Shown one piece after another: positions 9,036 through 16,598 of a stretch of 56,825 nt of DNA (within the stretch, counting starts at the first letter, position 1; every line of letters begins with the position of its first letter). The stretch comes from Prevotella sp. (lineage in GTDB: Bacteria; Bacteroidota; Bacteroidia; Bacteroidales; Bacteroidaceae): positions 1 through 56,825 of the forward strand of contig JAFPME010000042.1 in the NCBI GenBank assembly GCA_017402445.1. Direction: 5' to 3'. Position numbers and translations under genes: made by a program. The notes under the pieces were generated by a model. It searched no databases. It was not told the DNA's origin and saw only the letters and a list, made by a program, of their open reading frames with translations.

Positions 9036-9788
9036 ATGAAACCCAGGTACACCGTCATCATTTTCTGTCTTATCCTCGCATCGGCCGTGGTCAGCAGCCT
9101 TGGCAGCTACGGCCGGGCCAAGCAGCGAATCGTCGAGGACATGGACCAAGCCCTTCAGCTCACGCTCGCTGCCAAGCAGGACCTCTGGCTCACCCCCGAC
9201 ACCATCCGCGACTACCGCAGCCATCTTCACATCGGCGCACTTCGCCGCGTGTCCTTCATCGGCTACGACATGGCCTACTCCGGACTGTGCACCGACGCGC
9301 GCTCCCGCCGCATCAACGGCAGGGAAGCTACCTACCGCAGCTATGCTGCTTGCTCACCGCTTGTCGTTCTCTCTGTTTCCAATCAGCGGTTGCCTGCTTT
9401 CCTTTGGGCGGCAGTGCTCCTTTGGGGTGCCTTTGCCGTGCATCAGTTCCGTCGGCAACGCCCTCTCGCTGCTGCCGTTCAGCTGCCCTCCGTGGGCACA
9501 TTGAGCTACGATGCGCGCCGCGATCTCTTCCTTGGACAGTGTGCCGAGCCTGTTCATCTGACGCCCATGCAGAGCCAGCTGATGAAACTCTTCTTCCAGG
9601 CCGATGCCAATCGTCTCTCCAAACAGACCATCTGCGACTGTCTGTGGCCCAAGAAGCCTGATGCCAGCGATACGCTCTACACTCTTGTGCGCCGTCTGAA
9701 GCCCATCGTGGAGCAGCACAGCAATCTCCAGATTGTTTCCGACCGTGGTAAAGCTTATCAGCTAACAGTCAGAGAATCAGCAGGGTAG
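9036..9788 (+). CDS. Membrane-tethered winged-helix regulator
   Basis: The 250-residue protein starts with a transmembrane segment (VIIFCLILASAVVSSLG). An extracytoplasmic domain of about 95 residues follows, then a second membrane segment (LPAFLWAAVLLWGAFAVH) and a C-terminal Trans_reg_C-like winged helix (about 155-245: LTPMQSQLMKLFF..LSKQTICDCLWP..DTLYTLVRRLKPIVEQ). This order puts the DNA-binding domain in the cytoplasm and a sensor loop outside. It resembles ToxR/CadC in principle but with the DNA-binding domain at the opposite end. Paired palindromes lie 10 bp downstream in front of the next gene, which makes that gene a candidate target. Confidence 0.75.
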   Translation: MKPRYTVIIFCLILASAVVSSLGSYGRAKQRIVEDMDQALQLTLAAKQDLWLTPDTIRDYRSHLHIGALRRVSFIGYDMAYSGLCTDARSRRINGREATYRSYAACSPLVVLSVSNQRLPAFLWAAVLLWGAFAVHQFRRQRPLAAAVQLPSVGTLSYDARRDLFLGQCAEPVHLTPMQSQLMKLFFQADANRLSKQTICDCLWPKKPDASDTLYTLVRRLKPIVEQHSNLQIVSDRGKAYQLTVRESAG

Positions 9789-9798
9789 GGCTCTGTCG

Positions 9799-9819
9799 GA
9801 CAATTGTCAGACAATTGTC
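9799..9819. promoter_or_regulatory. Two tandem GACAATTGTC palindromes
   Basis: Two identical perfect 10-bp palindromes are separated by one base (11-bp period, one helical turn). They sit 35-55 bp upstream of the TACCTTTG box of the DUF2723 gene and 10 bp after the stop codon of a winged-helix regulator. A paired operator is the natural reading. Confidence 0.55.
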
Positions 9820-9853
9820 AGGCAACTTTTTCTACCTTTCCGAACCTTATCCG

Positions 9854-9861
9854 TACCTTTG
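9854..9861 (+). promoter_or_regulatory. -7 promoter box for the DUF2723 gene
   Basis: TACCTTTG, preceded at 10-11 bp steps by two near copies (ACCTT at 9834 and 9844). The gene starts at 9925. Confidence 0.7.
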
Positions 9862-9924
9862 CTTACCGTTTCCTGCGGTCCATGGCGCGTGTGCCTGAAC
9901 CGCTTCCATTACACGTAAGCAAAG

Positions 9925-12900
9925 ATGAAACACTTCAATCGCATTGACACCCTGTTCGGATGGCTTACTTTCGCCATCGCAGTCACCGTCTACGCGCTCA
10001 CCATCGAGCCCACGGCATCGTTCTGGGACTGTCCCGAATTCATTCTTTCGGGTTATAAACTCGAGGTCGGTCACCCACCAGGAGCACCCTTTTTCATGCT
10101 CACGGCCAATCTTTTTTCGCAGTTTGCCTCCTCGCCCGACGATGTGGCCCGCATGGTCAACCTCATGAGCGCATTGCTTTCAGCACTCACCATCCTCTTC
10201 CTCTTCTGGACTATCAGCCATCTGGTGCGACGGTTGTTGGACCCCATCTCGTCCCACGAGGGGGACACATTAGTCTCCGTTAAAACAAATGAAGCCCCCT
10301 CGGGGGCTGTAGGGGGGGCCTCATTCTCTCTCCGCAAGCTGATTCTCATCGAAGCCTCGGCTTTTGTGGGCTCGCTCATCTACACCTTCAGCGACACCTT
10401 CTGGTTCTCAGCCGTCGAAGGCGAGGTCTACGCCTTCAGCTCAGCCTTCACAGCCGCTGTCTTCTGGCTCGCCCTGAAGTGGGAAGAGCATGCCGACGAG
10501 CCGCAGAGCGACCGCTGGCTGGTGCTCATTGCTTACCTGATGGGGCTTTCCATCGGTGTCCATCTGCTCAACTTGCTGTGTCTGCCTGCCATCGTTCTTG
10601 TGTTCTATCACCGTCGTTACCCCGGCGGACGACGTTTTGGTACGCTTCTGGCCCTCGCTTTCTCTTTCCTTCTCATCGCCGTCATCCTCTTCGGCATCAT
10701 TCCCGGTGTCTGCACCTTGGGCGGATGGTGCGAGCTGCTGCTGGTCAACGGTCTCGGTTTTCGGTTCAACACGGGGCTCATTCTATACCTTATAATATTA
10801 TTCCCGCTGCTCTTTGCTGCCATTGTCTACACGCAGCGTCACTGTATGCGCGTCGCCAACACCTCGCTGCTCTGCCTGCTCATGCTGCTGCTCGGCTACG
10901 GCAGCTACGCCGTCACGTTCGTCCGAGCCTCGGCCAACACGCCGATGAACCAGAATGCGCCGAAGGACATCTTCGCGTTGGGGCGCTACTTGGCGCGCGA
11001 CCAGTACGAACACGGTCCCCTGCTCTACGGACAAGCCTACACCTCGCAGCCCCGTCTGCGCGTGGAGGGCAACTACTGCGTGCCCGACGTCAACGAAGGA
11101 AAGGCCATCTACCAGCGCAAGCCCAAGGAGAGCGAGGGCGAAAAGGACCAGTATATCGTCACCGCCCACCATTCAGACTACCGTTACGAGCAGCAGATGC
11201 TCTTTCCGCGCATGTGGAATCCGCGTCATGCGCAGGCTTACGAGGCTTGGACCGGCGGCAACCACGGCCGCGAGACGTGGTACGACCGCTGCGGCGAGAG
11301 CGTACCCGTGCGCATGCCGTCCCAGTGGGACAACCTGCGTTTCTTCCTTTCTTATCAGTGCAACTTCATGTATTGGCGCTATTTCCTCTGGAATTTCGCA
11401 GGGAGACAGAACGACCTGCAGAGCCACGGCGAGCCTGAACACGGCAACTGGCTCTCGGGATTCGCCCCTCTCGACAACTGGAGGCTCGGCGACCAGCGCC
11501 TGTTGCCCGACGAGCTGCAGCACAACCGCGGTCACAACGTCTACTACTGTCTGCCACTGCTGCTCGGCATCATCGGCATCGTGTGGCAGCTCTGCGCCAA
11601 CGGGCGGAGAGGCGTGCGCCAATGTCACGTCGTAGGGCTGCTCTTCCTCATGACCGGACTGGCCATCGTGGTCTATCTGAACCAGACTCCCGGCCAGCCG
11701 CGCGAACGCGACTACGCTTACGCAGGCTCTTTCTACGCCTTTGCCGTCTGGTGCGGCATGGGTGTCGCGGGGTTGTCGGACCTGTTGCGGCGTGTGTTGT
11801 CATCGGGTCTTTCGCGTCTGCCGGTGCTGAAGCACCGTCATGTCCTGCCGCCGCGGCACGCCAACCTCGCTCTGGCGGTGCTTGCTGCCGTGGCGTCGCT
11901 GTCCGTTCCCCTGCGGATGGTTTCCGAGAACTGGGACGACCACGACCGTTCGGGCCGTTACATCTGCGCCGACGCGGGCCACAACTATCTCGCATCGCTT
12001 CCAGCCGAGGGTAATCCCGTCATCCTGACCAACGGCGACAACGACACCTTTCCGCTCTGGTATGCACAGGAGGTGGAGGGATTCCGCACCGACGCGCGCG
12101 TCTGCAACATGTCGTACCTGCAGACCGACTGGTACATCGACCAGCTGCGACGGCAGGCTTACGACTCACCGGCGCTCCCCATCGAGTGGGATCCTGCCGA
12201 CTACATCACCGGACGCAACGATGCCTACGACCTGCACGACCTGTCGTCCGACACGCTCGAGCTCGGCAACCAGTGGCGAATCCCTCTCCATGGACGCCGC
12301 GTGCTCTACAAACAGGAACTGGCGCTCACCGAACTGCTGCGCCACAGCTCGCAACGGCCGCTCTATGTGGCCACCTCGATGGGCGAGGACGACTACCTGA
12401 ACCTTCAGGACTACACCGTCGTGGAGGGCCTCGCCGCGCGGTTCACGCCCCAGCCCGACTCCGTGCCGCGCATGGACACGGCCAAGACCTACGACCTGCT
12501 GATGCACCACTTCCGCTTCCGCGGCATCAACGACCCTGCCGTCTATCACGACGAGACCGCACGGGGCATGGCCTACCGTTACCGTCGGCTCTTTGTCCAG
12601 CTGGCACTTCACCTTATCAGCGAACACGACGACGACCGCGCCCGCAACGTCTTGCGACGCGCTGACACGGTCGTCCCGCTTTCCACGGTCCCCGCCGACT
12701 TCCTGATGGGCTCCGATCTTGACGTGGCACGAGCCTATGCCCTCATCGGCGACAGCCAGCAGGCCGCCGTGCGCATCAGGCTGTTGTGGCGCTCGGCCGT
12801 GCAGATGCTCTCGTTCTACCTCTCGCCGTCGCCGTCGGCCGTCGCTGCAAGTGCCGAACGCTGTTCGCGCCAGCTCTACTTCATGCGCCGCATCCTCGAA

Positions 12901-12987
12901 GTTGCCGAGGCTACGGGCATGCCCGAGGCCGGTTCGATGCGCTCAACCTTTCAGACACTGGCTGACCAGCTCGCAAATCTTTTCTAA
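9925..12987 (+). CDS. DUF2723 integral membrane glycosyltransferase-like protein
   Basis: The 1020-residue protein is polytopic, with about ten membrane segments in the first 620 residues and a large soluble C-terminal half. The N-terminus (TIEPTASFWDCPEFILSGYKLEVGHPPGAPFF) is the hallmark of DUF2723, a GT-C-like fold related to TMEM260/protein O-mannosyltransferases; the early Asp and the HPPGAP segment are likely catalytic. A role in protein or lipid glycosylation is inferred from the family only. The loop at about residues 108-133 (HEGDTLVSVKTNEAPSGAVGGA) is encoded by two palindromes of the genome's repeat family and looks inserted. The C-terminal 45 bp overlap the convergent sulfoxide reductase gene. 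The gene has its own promoter and likely operator pair. Confidence 0.85.
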   Translation: MKHFNRIDTLFGWLTFAIAVTVYALTIEPTASFWDCPEFILSGYKLEVGHPPGAPFFMLTANLFSQFASSPDDVARMVNLMSALLSALTILFLFWTISHLVRRLLDPISSHEGDTLVSVKTNEAPSGAVGGASFSLRKLILIEASAFVGSLIYTFSDTFWFSAVEGEVYAFSSAFTAAVFWLALKWEEHADEPQSDRWLVLIAYLMGLSIGVHLLNLLCLPAIVLVFYHRRYPGGRRFGTLLALAFSFLLIAVILFGIIPGVCTLGGWCELLLVNGLGFRFNTGLILYLIILFPLLFAAIVYTQRHCMRVANTSLLCLLMLLLGYGSYAVTFVRASANTPMNQNAPKDIFALGRYLARDQYEHGPLLYGQAYTSQPRLRVEGNYCVPDVNEGKAIYQRKPKESEGEKDQYIVTAHHSDYRYEQQMLFPRMWNPRHAQAYEAWTGGNHGRETWYDRCGESVPVRMPSQWDNLRFFLSYQCNFMYWRYFLWNFAGRQNDLQSHGEPEHGNWLSGFAPLDNWRLGDQRLLPDELQHNRGHNVYYCLPLLLGIIGIVWQLCANGRRGVRQCHVVGLLFLMTGLAIVVYLNQTPGQPRERDYAYAGSFYAFAVWCGMGVAGLSDLLRRVLSSGLSRLPVLKHRHVLPPRHANLALAVLAAVASLSVPLRMVSENWDDHDRSGRYICADAGHNYLASLPAEGNPVILTNGDNDTFPLWYAQEVEGFRTDARVCNMSYLQTDWYIDQLRRQAYDSPALPIEWDPADYITGRNDAYDLHDLSSDTLELGNQWRIPLHGRRVLYKQELALTELLRHSSQRPLYVATSMGEDDYLNLQDYTVVEGLAARFTPQPDSVPRMDTAKTYDLLMHHFRFRGINDPAVYHDETARGMAYRYRRLFVQLALHLISEHDDDRARNVLRRADTVVPLSTVPADFLMGSDLDVARAYALIGDSQQAAVRIRLLWRSAVQMLSFYLSPSPSAVAASAERCSRQLYFMRRILEVAEATGMPEAGSMRSTFQTLADQLANLF
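10247..10322. repeat. GC-rich repeat inserted in frame in the DUF2723 gene
   Basis: It contains GTCCC-acgag-GGGGAC and a perfect AGCCCCC-tc-GGGGGCT palindrome (10293-10308), followed by a GTAGGGGGGGCC arm. It resembles the spacer repeats at 13460-13720. It keeps the reading frame open. Confidence 0.65.
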
Positions 12988-13419
12988 CCACACGCGGTCT
13001 GTCTCGTCGAATGTCGACAGCTCCGTGCTGTCAATGTCTAAGACGCCCCAGACGGAGCCCTTGCCGTCGCCAGCCTGCGTCCACAGCGGCACCACAATCT
13101 CCGAACGGCTCAGCGAGCTGCACGCGATGTGTCCCGGGAACGCTTCCACGTCGGGCACCACCAGTGTCCGACGCTCTGCCCATGCGCTGCCGCACACACC
13201 CTTTCCGTAGGGTATGCGGTAGCAGGCCACGCTGCCTTGGAACGGACCCAGCACCAGTTGCTCACCCTCCACCAGGTAGAAACCCACCCAGAAGAAGCCC
13301 ATCTGTTCGCGGATGGCGGCCGAAACGTTGGCCAGCACGCTCACCTCGTTGCTCTCACCGGCAATCAGGCTCTTCACCTGTGCTGCCAGTTCCTCATATT
13401 TTCTTACCTTATCTTCCAT
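12943..13419 (-). CDS. msrC: GAF-domain free methionine-(R)-sulfoxide reductase
   Basis: Reduces free methionine R-sulfoxide in the cytoplasm. The 158-residue protein is a single GAF domain with the fRMsr pattern: FFWVGFYLVEGEQLVLGPFQG, then SVACYRIPYGKGVCGSAW and the segment DVEAFPGHIACSSLSRSEIV. The three cysteines (in VACYR, GVCGS, HIACS) match the conserved redox set; the usual Asp after HIAC is Ser here. The ATG at 13419 is used because the upstream frame only offers a TTG. Its 3' end overlaps the end of the DUF2723 gene by 45 bp in convergent orientation. Confidence 0.88.
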   Translation of the reverse strand: MEDKVRKYEELAAQVKSLIAGESNEVSVLANVSAAIREQMGFFWVGFYLVEGEQLVLGPFQGSVACYRIPYGKGVCGSAWAERRTLVVPDVEAFPGHIACSSLSRSEIVVPLWTQAGDGKGSVWGVLDIDSTELSTFDETDRVWLEKICELVSQCLKG

Positions 13420-13425
13420 CTTCAA

Positions 13426-13787
13426 ATAGTTTCTTAACTCTTAACTGCGGCCCCCTCCATACCTCCCCGAGGGGAAGGCTTTCCAGGAGGTGGTAATTTC
13501 TCCCCCTCGGGGGAGTCGGAAGGGACCTTTAATCCTTAACTCTTCCCCCTTCATTCTCCCTTCTTCAATCCCCCTCTCCTTCGGGGAGGGCCGGGGTGGG
13601 GCTTCTTCATTCCCCCCTCTTCAATCTCCCTCTCCTTCGGGGAGGGCCGGGGTGGGGCTTCTTCATTCCCCCCTCTTCAATCTCCCTCTCCTTCGGGGAG
13701 GGCTGGGGTGGGGCTTCTTCCCCCTTAATTCTTCCCTCTTCCCTTTTATTTCTTAACTCTTAATTCTTAACTCTTAATTATTTTGTC
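13426..13787. repeat. Repeat-filled spacer with three 56-bp tandem copies
   Basis: Three copies beginning CAATC(C/T)CCCTCTCC start at 13566, 13622 and 13678, an exact 56-bp period. Each holds a CCCTC..GGGGAGGG palindrome and a GGGGTGGGGCTTC arm. Related shorter palindromes occur at 13460-13530, and TTAACTCTTAATT-type AT-rich repeats flank both ends (13430-13440 and 13748-13780). The open frame across it (13490-13756) is a repeat translation, not a gene. Confidence 0.85.
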
Positions 13788-13795
13788 TATCTTTG
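13788..13795 (+). promoter_or_regulatory. -7 promoter box for the PAP2 gene
   Basis: TATCTTTG, 21 bp before the ATG at 13817. It rules out the upstream in-frame TTG (13793) as a start. Confidence 0.75.
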
Positions 13796-13816
13796 CACCG
13801 CGATAAACATTCAAGC

Positions 13817-14515
13817 ATGGCATACGAAACACAAAACACCCTCGTCGACTGGGTGCGCGAAGCAGACTACAGTCTGATTTCCGCCATCAATTTTCCGGCC
13901 TCCGACGCCTACAGTCACTTTTGGGTGGACTATACCGACAAGTTCACCTGGATGCCGATGGCCATCGTCGCCGTGTGGTGTCTGCTCAGACACAACACGT
14001 GGCGCGGTGCACTTGTCATGGTGCTCTCCGTGGCACTGCTCTTCCTGCTGAGCGACTTCGTCATCGCCAGCACGCTGAAGCCGTGGATAGCCCGTCTGCG
14101 ACCCAGCCACGACCCGGCCGTCATGGACATGCTGAGCTATGTCAACGGCTATCGAGGCGGTCGATACGGGTTCCCGTCAAACCATGCCAGCAACGGTTTC
14201 GCCGTGGCAACATTTCTCGCCCTGCTCTATCGCAAGCCGTGCATCGCGGCGTGCACCGTGGCGTGGGCCTGCGGCTCCTGCTATTCGCGCATGTTCCTCG
14301 GCGTCCATTTCCCCACCGACATCCTGGTCGGTGCGTTGCTGGGCTGCCTCATCGGAGTCATCGTGTACCGCACATATAATTATATGTACGCGCGTGTGGC
14401 CCTCCGTCACCCGATGCCCGAGCCGCAGGAAATCTACGACAGCGAGCCCTGGCCCGTCATCGCCACCTTCCTTCTCACGCTCGTTCTCCTTCTCCTGGCG
14501 GCACCTTGTGCCTAA
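13817..14515 (+). CDS. PAP2-family membrane phosphatase
   Basis: The 232-residue protein has about six membrane segments and the three phosphatase motifs in order: KPWIARLRP (KxxxxxxRP, about 96-104), YGFPSNHAS (PSGH-like with Asn in place of Gly, about 120-130) and SRMFLGVHFPTDILVG (SRxxxxxHxxxD, about 156-171). Families with this set dephosphorylate lipids such as undecaprenyl pyrophosphate or lipid A precursors in the inner membrane; which one cannot be told. It is monocistronic behind a strong promoter box. Confidence 0.88.
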   Translation: MAYETQNTLVDWVREADYSLISAINFPASDAYSHFWVDYTDKFTWMPMAIVAVWCLLRHNTWRGALVMVLSVALLFLLSDFVIASTLKPWIARLRPSHDPAVMDMLSYVNGYRGGRYGFPSNHASNGFAVATFLALLYRKPCIAACTVAWACGSCYSRMFLGVHFPTDILVGALLGCLIGVIVYRTYNYMYARVALRHPMPEPQEIYDSEPWPVIATFLLTLVLLLLAAPCA

Positions 14516-14625
14516 ATGGCAAATGATAAACGACAAAAAACAAGGCAACCCACAAAAGTCCGGCCCCTGTTCCGTAGGTTGCGGTATCACCGCAACCCCC
14601 TGTTCCTCCTGTCACCCATCACCCA

Positions 14626-15426
14626 TCAACTGTCACCTTTCAGCTCCCCCTCTACCATATTCGTCAGCTCCACAAACTCCGGGATGCTCAGCTGCTCGGG
14701 CCGACGCGTCATGACCGGCTGCTCGTAGAAGCCCGCGAGCGGCTGGCCTGCCGTGAACAACTGGCGCAGGCTGACGCGCAGCATCTTCCGGCGCTGCCCG
14801 AACACAGCCTTCACCACGCGCTTGAAGAGCACCTCGTCGCAGCCTAAGCGCTCCACGCGGTTGCGCGTCAGCCGGATCACCGCGCTCTTCACCTTGGGCG
14901 GTGGGTTGAACACATGCTCGTCGACGGTGAACAGATACTCCACGTCGTACCAAGCCTGCATCAGCACCGACAGGATGCCGTAGGCCTTCGTGCCGGGCTG
15001 CGACGCCATGCGCTGCGCCACCTCGCGCTGGATCATGCCCGTGCAGCACGGGATGAGGTCGCGGTTGTCGAGCATCTTGAAGAAAATCTGCGACGAGATG
15101 TCGTACGGGTAGTTGCCCGTCAGCACGAACGGACGGCCGTCGAACACCTTCGTCAGGTCCATCCTGAGAAAGTCCTCGCCCAGGATGTTCTCGCGCAGAC
15201 GAGGGAAGTGCTCATGCAGGTACTGCACGCTCTCGCGGTCTATCTCCACCACCTTCAGCTCGCGCGGCTTCTCCACCAGATACTGTGTCATCACGCCCAT
15301 GCCCGGACCCACCTCGAGCACGGGCAGCTCCGGACAGGCATCCACCGTGTCGGCGATAGCGCGTGCTATCGACAGGTCGGTCAGGAAGTGCTGTCCCAGA
15401 TTCTTCTTCGGTCTCACTTGTTTCAT
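14626..15426 (-). CDS. rsmA: 16S rRNA dimethyladenosine transferase
   Basis: Dimethylates the two adjacent adenines near the 3' end of 16S rRNA during small-subunit maturation, with SAM as donor. The 266-residue protein begins KNLGQHFLTD, has the SAM loop EVGPGMGVMTQYL (about 39-51), the acidic VVEIDRE and the adenine-binding TGNYPYDISSQI (N-x-P-Y, about 105-116), plus a C-terminal helical domain with FGQRRKMLRVSL. It is transcribed alone from a minus-strand promoter, divergent from frr. Confidence 0.94.
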   Translation of the reverse strand: MKQVRPKKNLGQHFLTDLSIARAIADTVDACPELPVLEVGPGMGVMTQYLVEKPRELKVVEIDRESVQYLHEHFPRLRENILGEDFLRMDLTKVFDGRPFVLTGNYPYDISSQIFFKMLDNRDLIPCCTGMIQREVAQRMASQPGTKAYGILSVLMQAWYDVEYLFTVDEHVFNPPPKVKSAVIRLTRNRVERLGCDEVLFKRVVKAVFGQRRKMLRVSLRQLFTAGQPLAGFYEQPVMTRRPEQLSIPEFVELTNMVEGELKGDS

Positions 15427-15467
15427 GTTCGCAGCTCCTCGTTTTTTGTTTCCTTTCTATCTGGGCA

Positions 15468-15475
15468 CAAAAATA
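15468..15475 (-). promoter_or_regulatory. -7 promoter box for rsmA
   Basis: Reads TATTTTTG on the minus strand, 41 bp before the rsmA ATG. Confidence 0.65.
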
Positions 15476-15596
15476 CAAAAAAAAACGGGAACCGCCAAAT
15501 CTGTGCTCCTTTTCGCTCTTCGGAACCTCCTGATGCTGAATCCTTTCTGTGCGCGAAGGGTTGCAGAAAAGTGCCGCGAAGCTTCGGATTTGCTGC

Positions 15597-15853
15597 CAAA
15601 CGGGCGCGGAAACATTGCCAAACGGGCGTGGACGGGAAGGAATATCAGTGATTTTGCGCAGCAATTTCACTGATATTGCACGGCAATTTCACTGATTTTC
15701 CTGCGCAAAATCAGTGAAATGGCAACAGCTGACGGCTGCTCTGACAACACAACCGCGCCCTTCTGGCAATGCAACCGCGATCTTCTTGCAACACGACTGC
15801 GTCTTTCCGGCAACGCGTCCGCGCCTTTCCGTCAGCCCTCGTGCAGCCCTTCA
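15597..15853. repeat. 22-bp periodic array (about 12 units)
   Basis: Degenerate tandem units with an exact 22-bp step. They can be cut as 15-bp cores plus 7-bp spacers; cores begin at 15597, 15619, 15641 and so on to 15839. Core types change along the array: CAAACGGGCG(C/T)GGA twice, then four TCA-S-TGA odd palindromes such as AATATCAGTGATTTT, then units of the type AACCGCGNNCTT with spacers such as GCAACAC. The first type is close to the reverse complement of the last. It lies between the divergent rsmA and frr promoters. No protein-coding signal. Confidence 0.8.
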
Positions 15854-15943
15854 GAACGACACGGAGCGCACCTGTTCAGTAAAAAATCGGACGTTGTGAG
15901 TCAAAAAAAGTTCCCTTCTGTTGCTCAATTCAAAAAAACTGAC

Positions 15944-15951
15944 TATCTTTG
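15944..15951 (+). promoter_or_regulatory. -7 promoter box for frr
   Basis: TATCTTTG, 83 bp before the frr ATG. Confidence 0.7.
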
Positions 15952-15964
15952 TCAATCAAACGAA

Positions 15965-16027
15965 CGATTTCTTCAAATCGAGCGGGCGATAACCTCAAAA
16001 CGAACAAACGATAACCTCAAAACGAAC
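15965..16027 (+). repeat. Three 22-bp repeats in the frr leader
   Basis: CGATAACCTCAAAACGAAC occurs at 15987-16005 and 16009-16027, exactly 22 bp apart. A diverged copy (CGATTTCTTCAAATCGAGC) starts 22 bp earlier at 15965. All lie between the promoter and the frr start codon, so they would be transcribed. Confidence 0.8.
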
Positions 16028-16033
16028 TGAAAT

Positions 16034-16594
16034 ATGATCGACGTAAAAGCAACACTCAGCGAGGCCGAGGAGCGCATGGAGATGGCGGCTCTCTTCCTCG
16101 AAGAAAGTCTCAACCGCATCCGTGCCGGACGTGCCAACGTCGCCATTCTCGACGGTGTGCGCGTGGACTCTTACGGGTCGAAGGTGCCGCTCAACCAGGT
16201 GGCCAACGTCACCTGCCCCGACGCACGCACCATCGCCATCCGCCCGTGGGACCGCAAGGCCATCCGCGACATTGAGAAGGGCATCATGGACAGCGACGTG
16301 GGCATCACACCCGAGAACAACGGCGAAATCATCCGCCTGAACATCCCGCAGCCCACTGAGGAGCGCCGCCGCGAGCTCACCAAGCAGTGCAACAAGATTG
16401 CCGAGAAGGCCAAGGTGGAAGTGCGCAACGTGCGCGGTGACATCAAGGACAAGCTGAAGAAGGCCATCAAGGACGGTCTCTCCGAGGACAACGAAAAGGA
16501 CGCCGAGCTGGAGCTGCAGAAGTCGCACGACAAGTACATCAAGAAGATTGACGCGCTCATCGAGGCGAAGAACAAGGAAATCATGACCATCTGA
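16034..16594 (+). CDS. frr: Ribosome recycling factor
   Basis: Splits post-termination ribosomes together with EF-G. The 186-residue length is standard. It shows the family pattern [46 protein letters not shown] near the N-terminus (long helix, then beta domain), and the C-terminal long helices with [17 protein letters not shown]. The ATG at 16034 follows a leader with 22-bp repeats. rsgA starts 4 bp after the stop, so the two are co-transcribed; both act on ribosomes. Confidence 0.96.
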   Translation: MIDVKATLSEAEERMEMAALFLEESLNRIRAGRANVAILDGVRVDSYGSKVPLNQVANVTCPDARTIAIRPWDRKAIRDIEKGIMDSDVGITPENNGEIIRLNIPQPTEERRRELTKQCNKIAEKAKVEVRNVRGDIKDKLKKAIKDGLSEDNEKDAELELQKSHDKYIKKIDALIEAKNKEIMTI

Positions 16595-16598
16595 ACGC

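Noticed and set aside
13490-13756. An 88-codon frame across the repeat spacer
   Set aside because: It simply translates the 56-bp repeats (repeated Pro/Ser/Gly runs) and has no homology-like content.
15597-15853. CRISPR array
   Set aside because: The repeat-plus-spacer unit is only 22 bp, spacers are 7 bp, repeats are not identical, and no cas genes are near. The same holds for 44653-44755.
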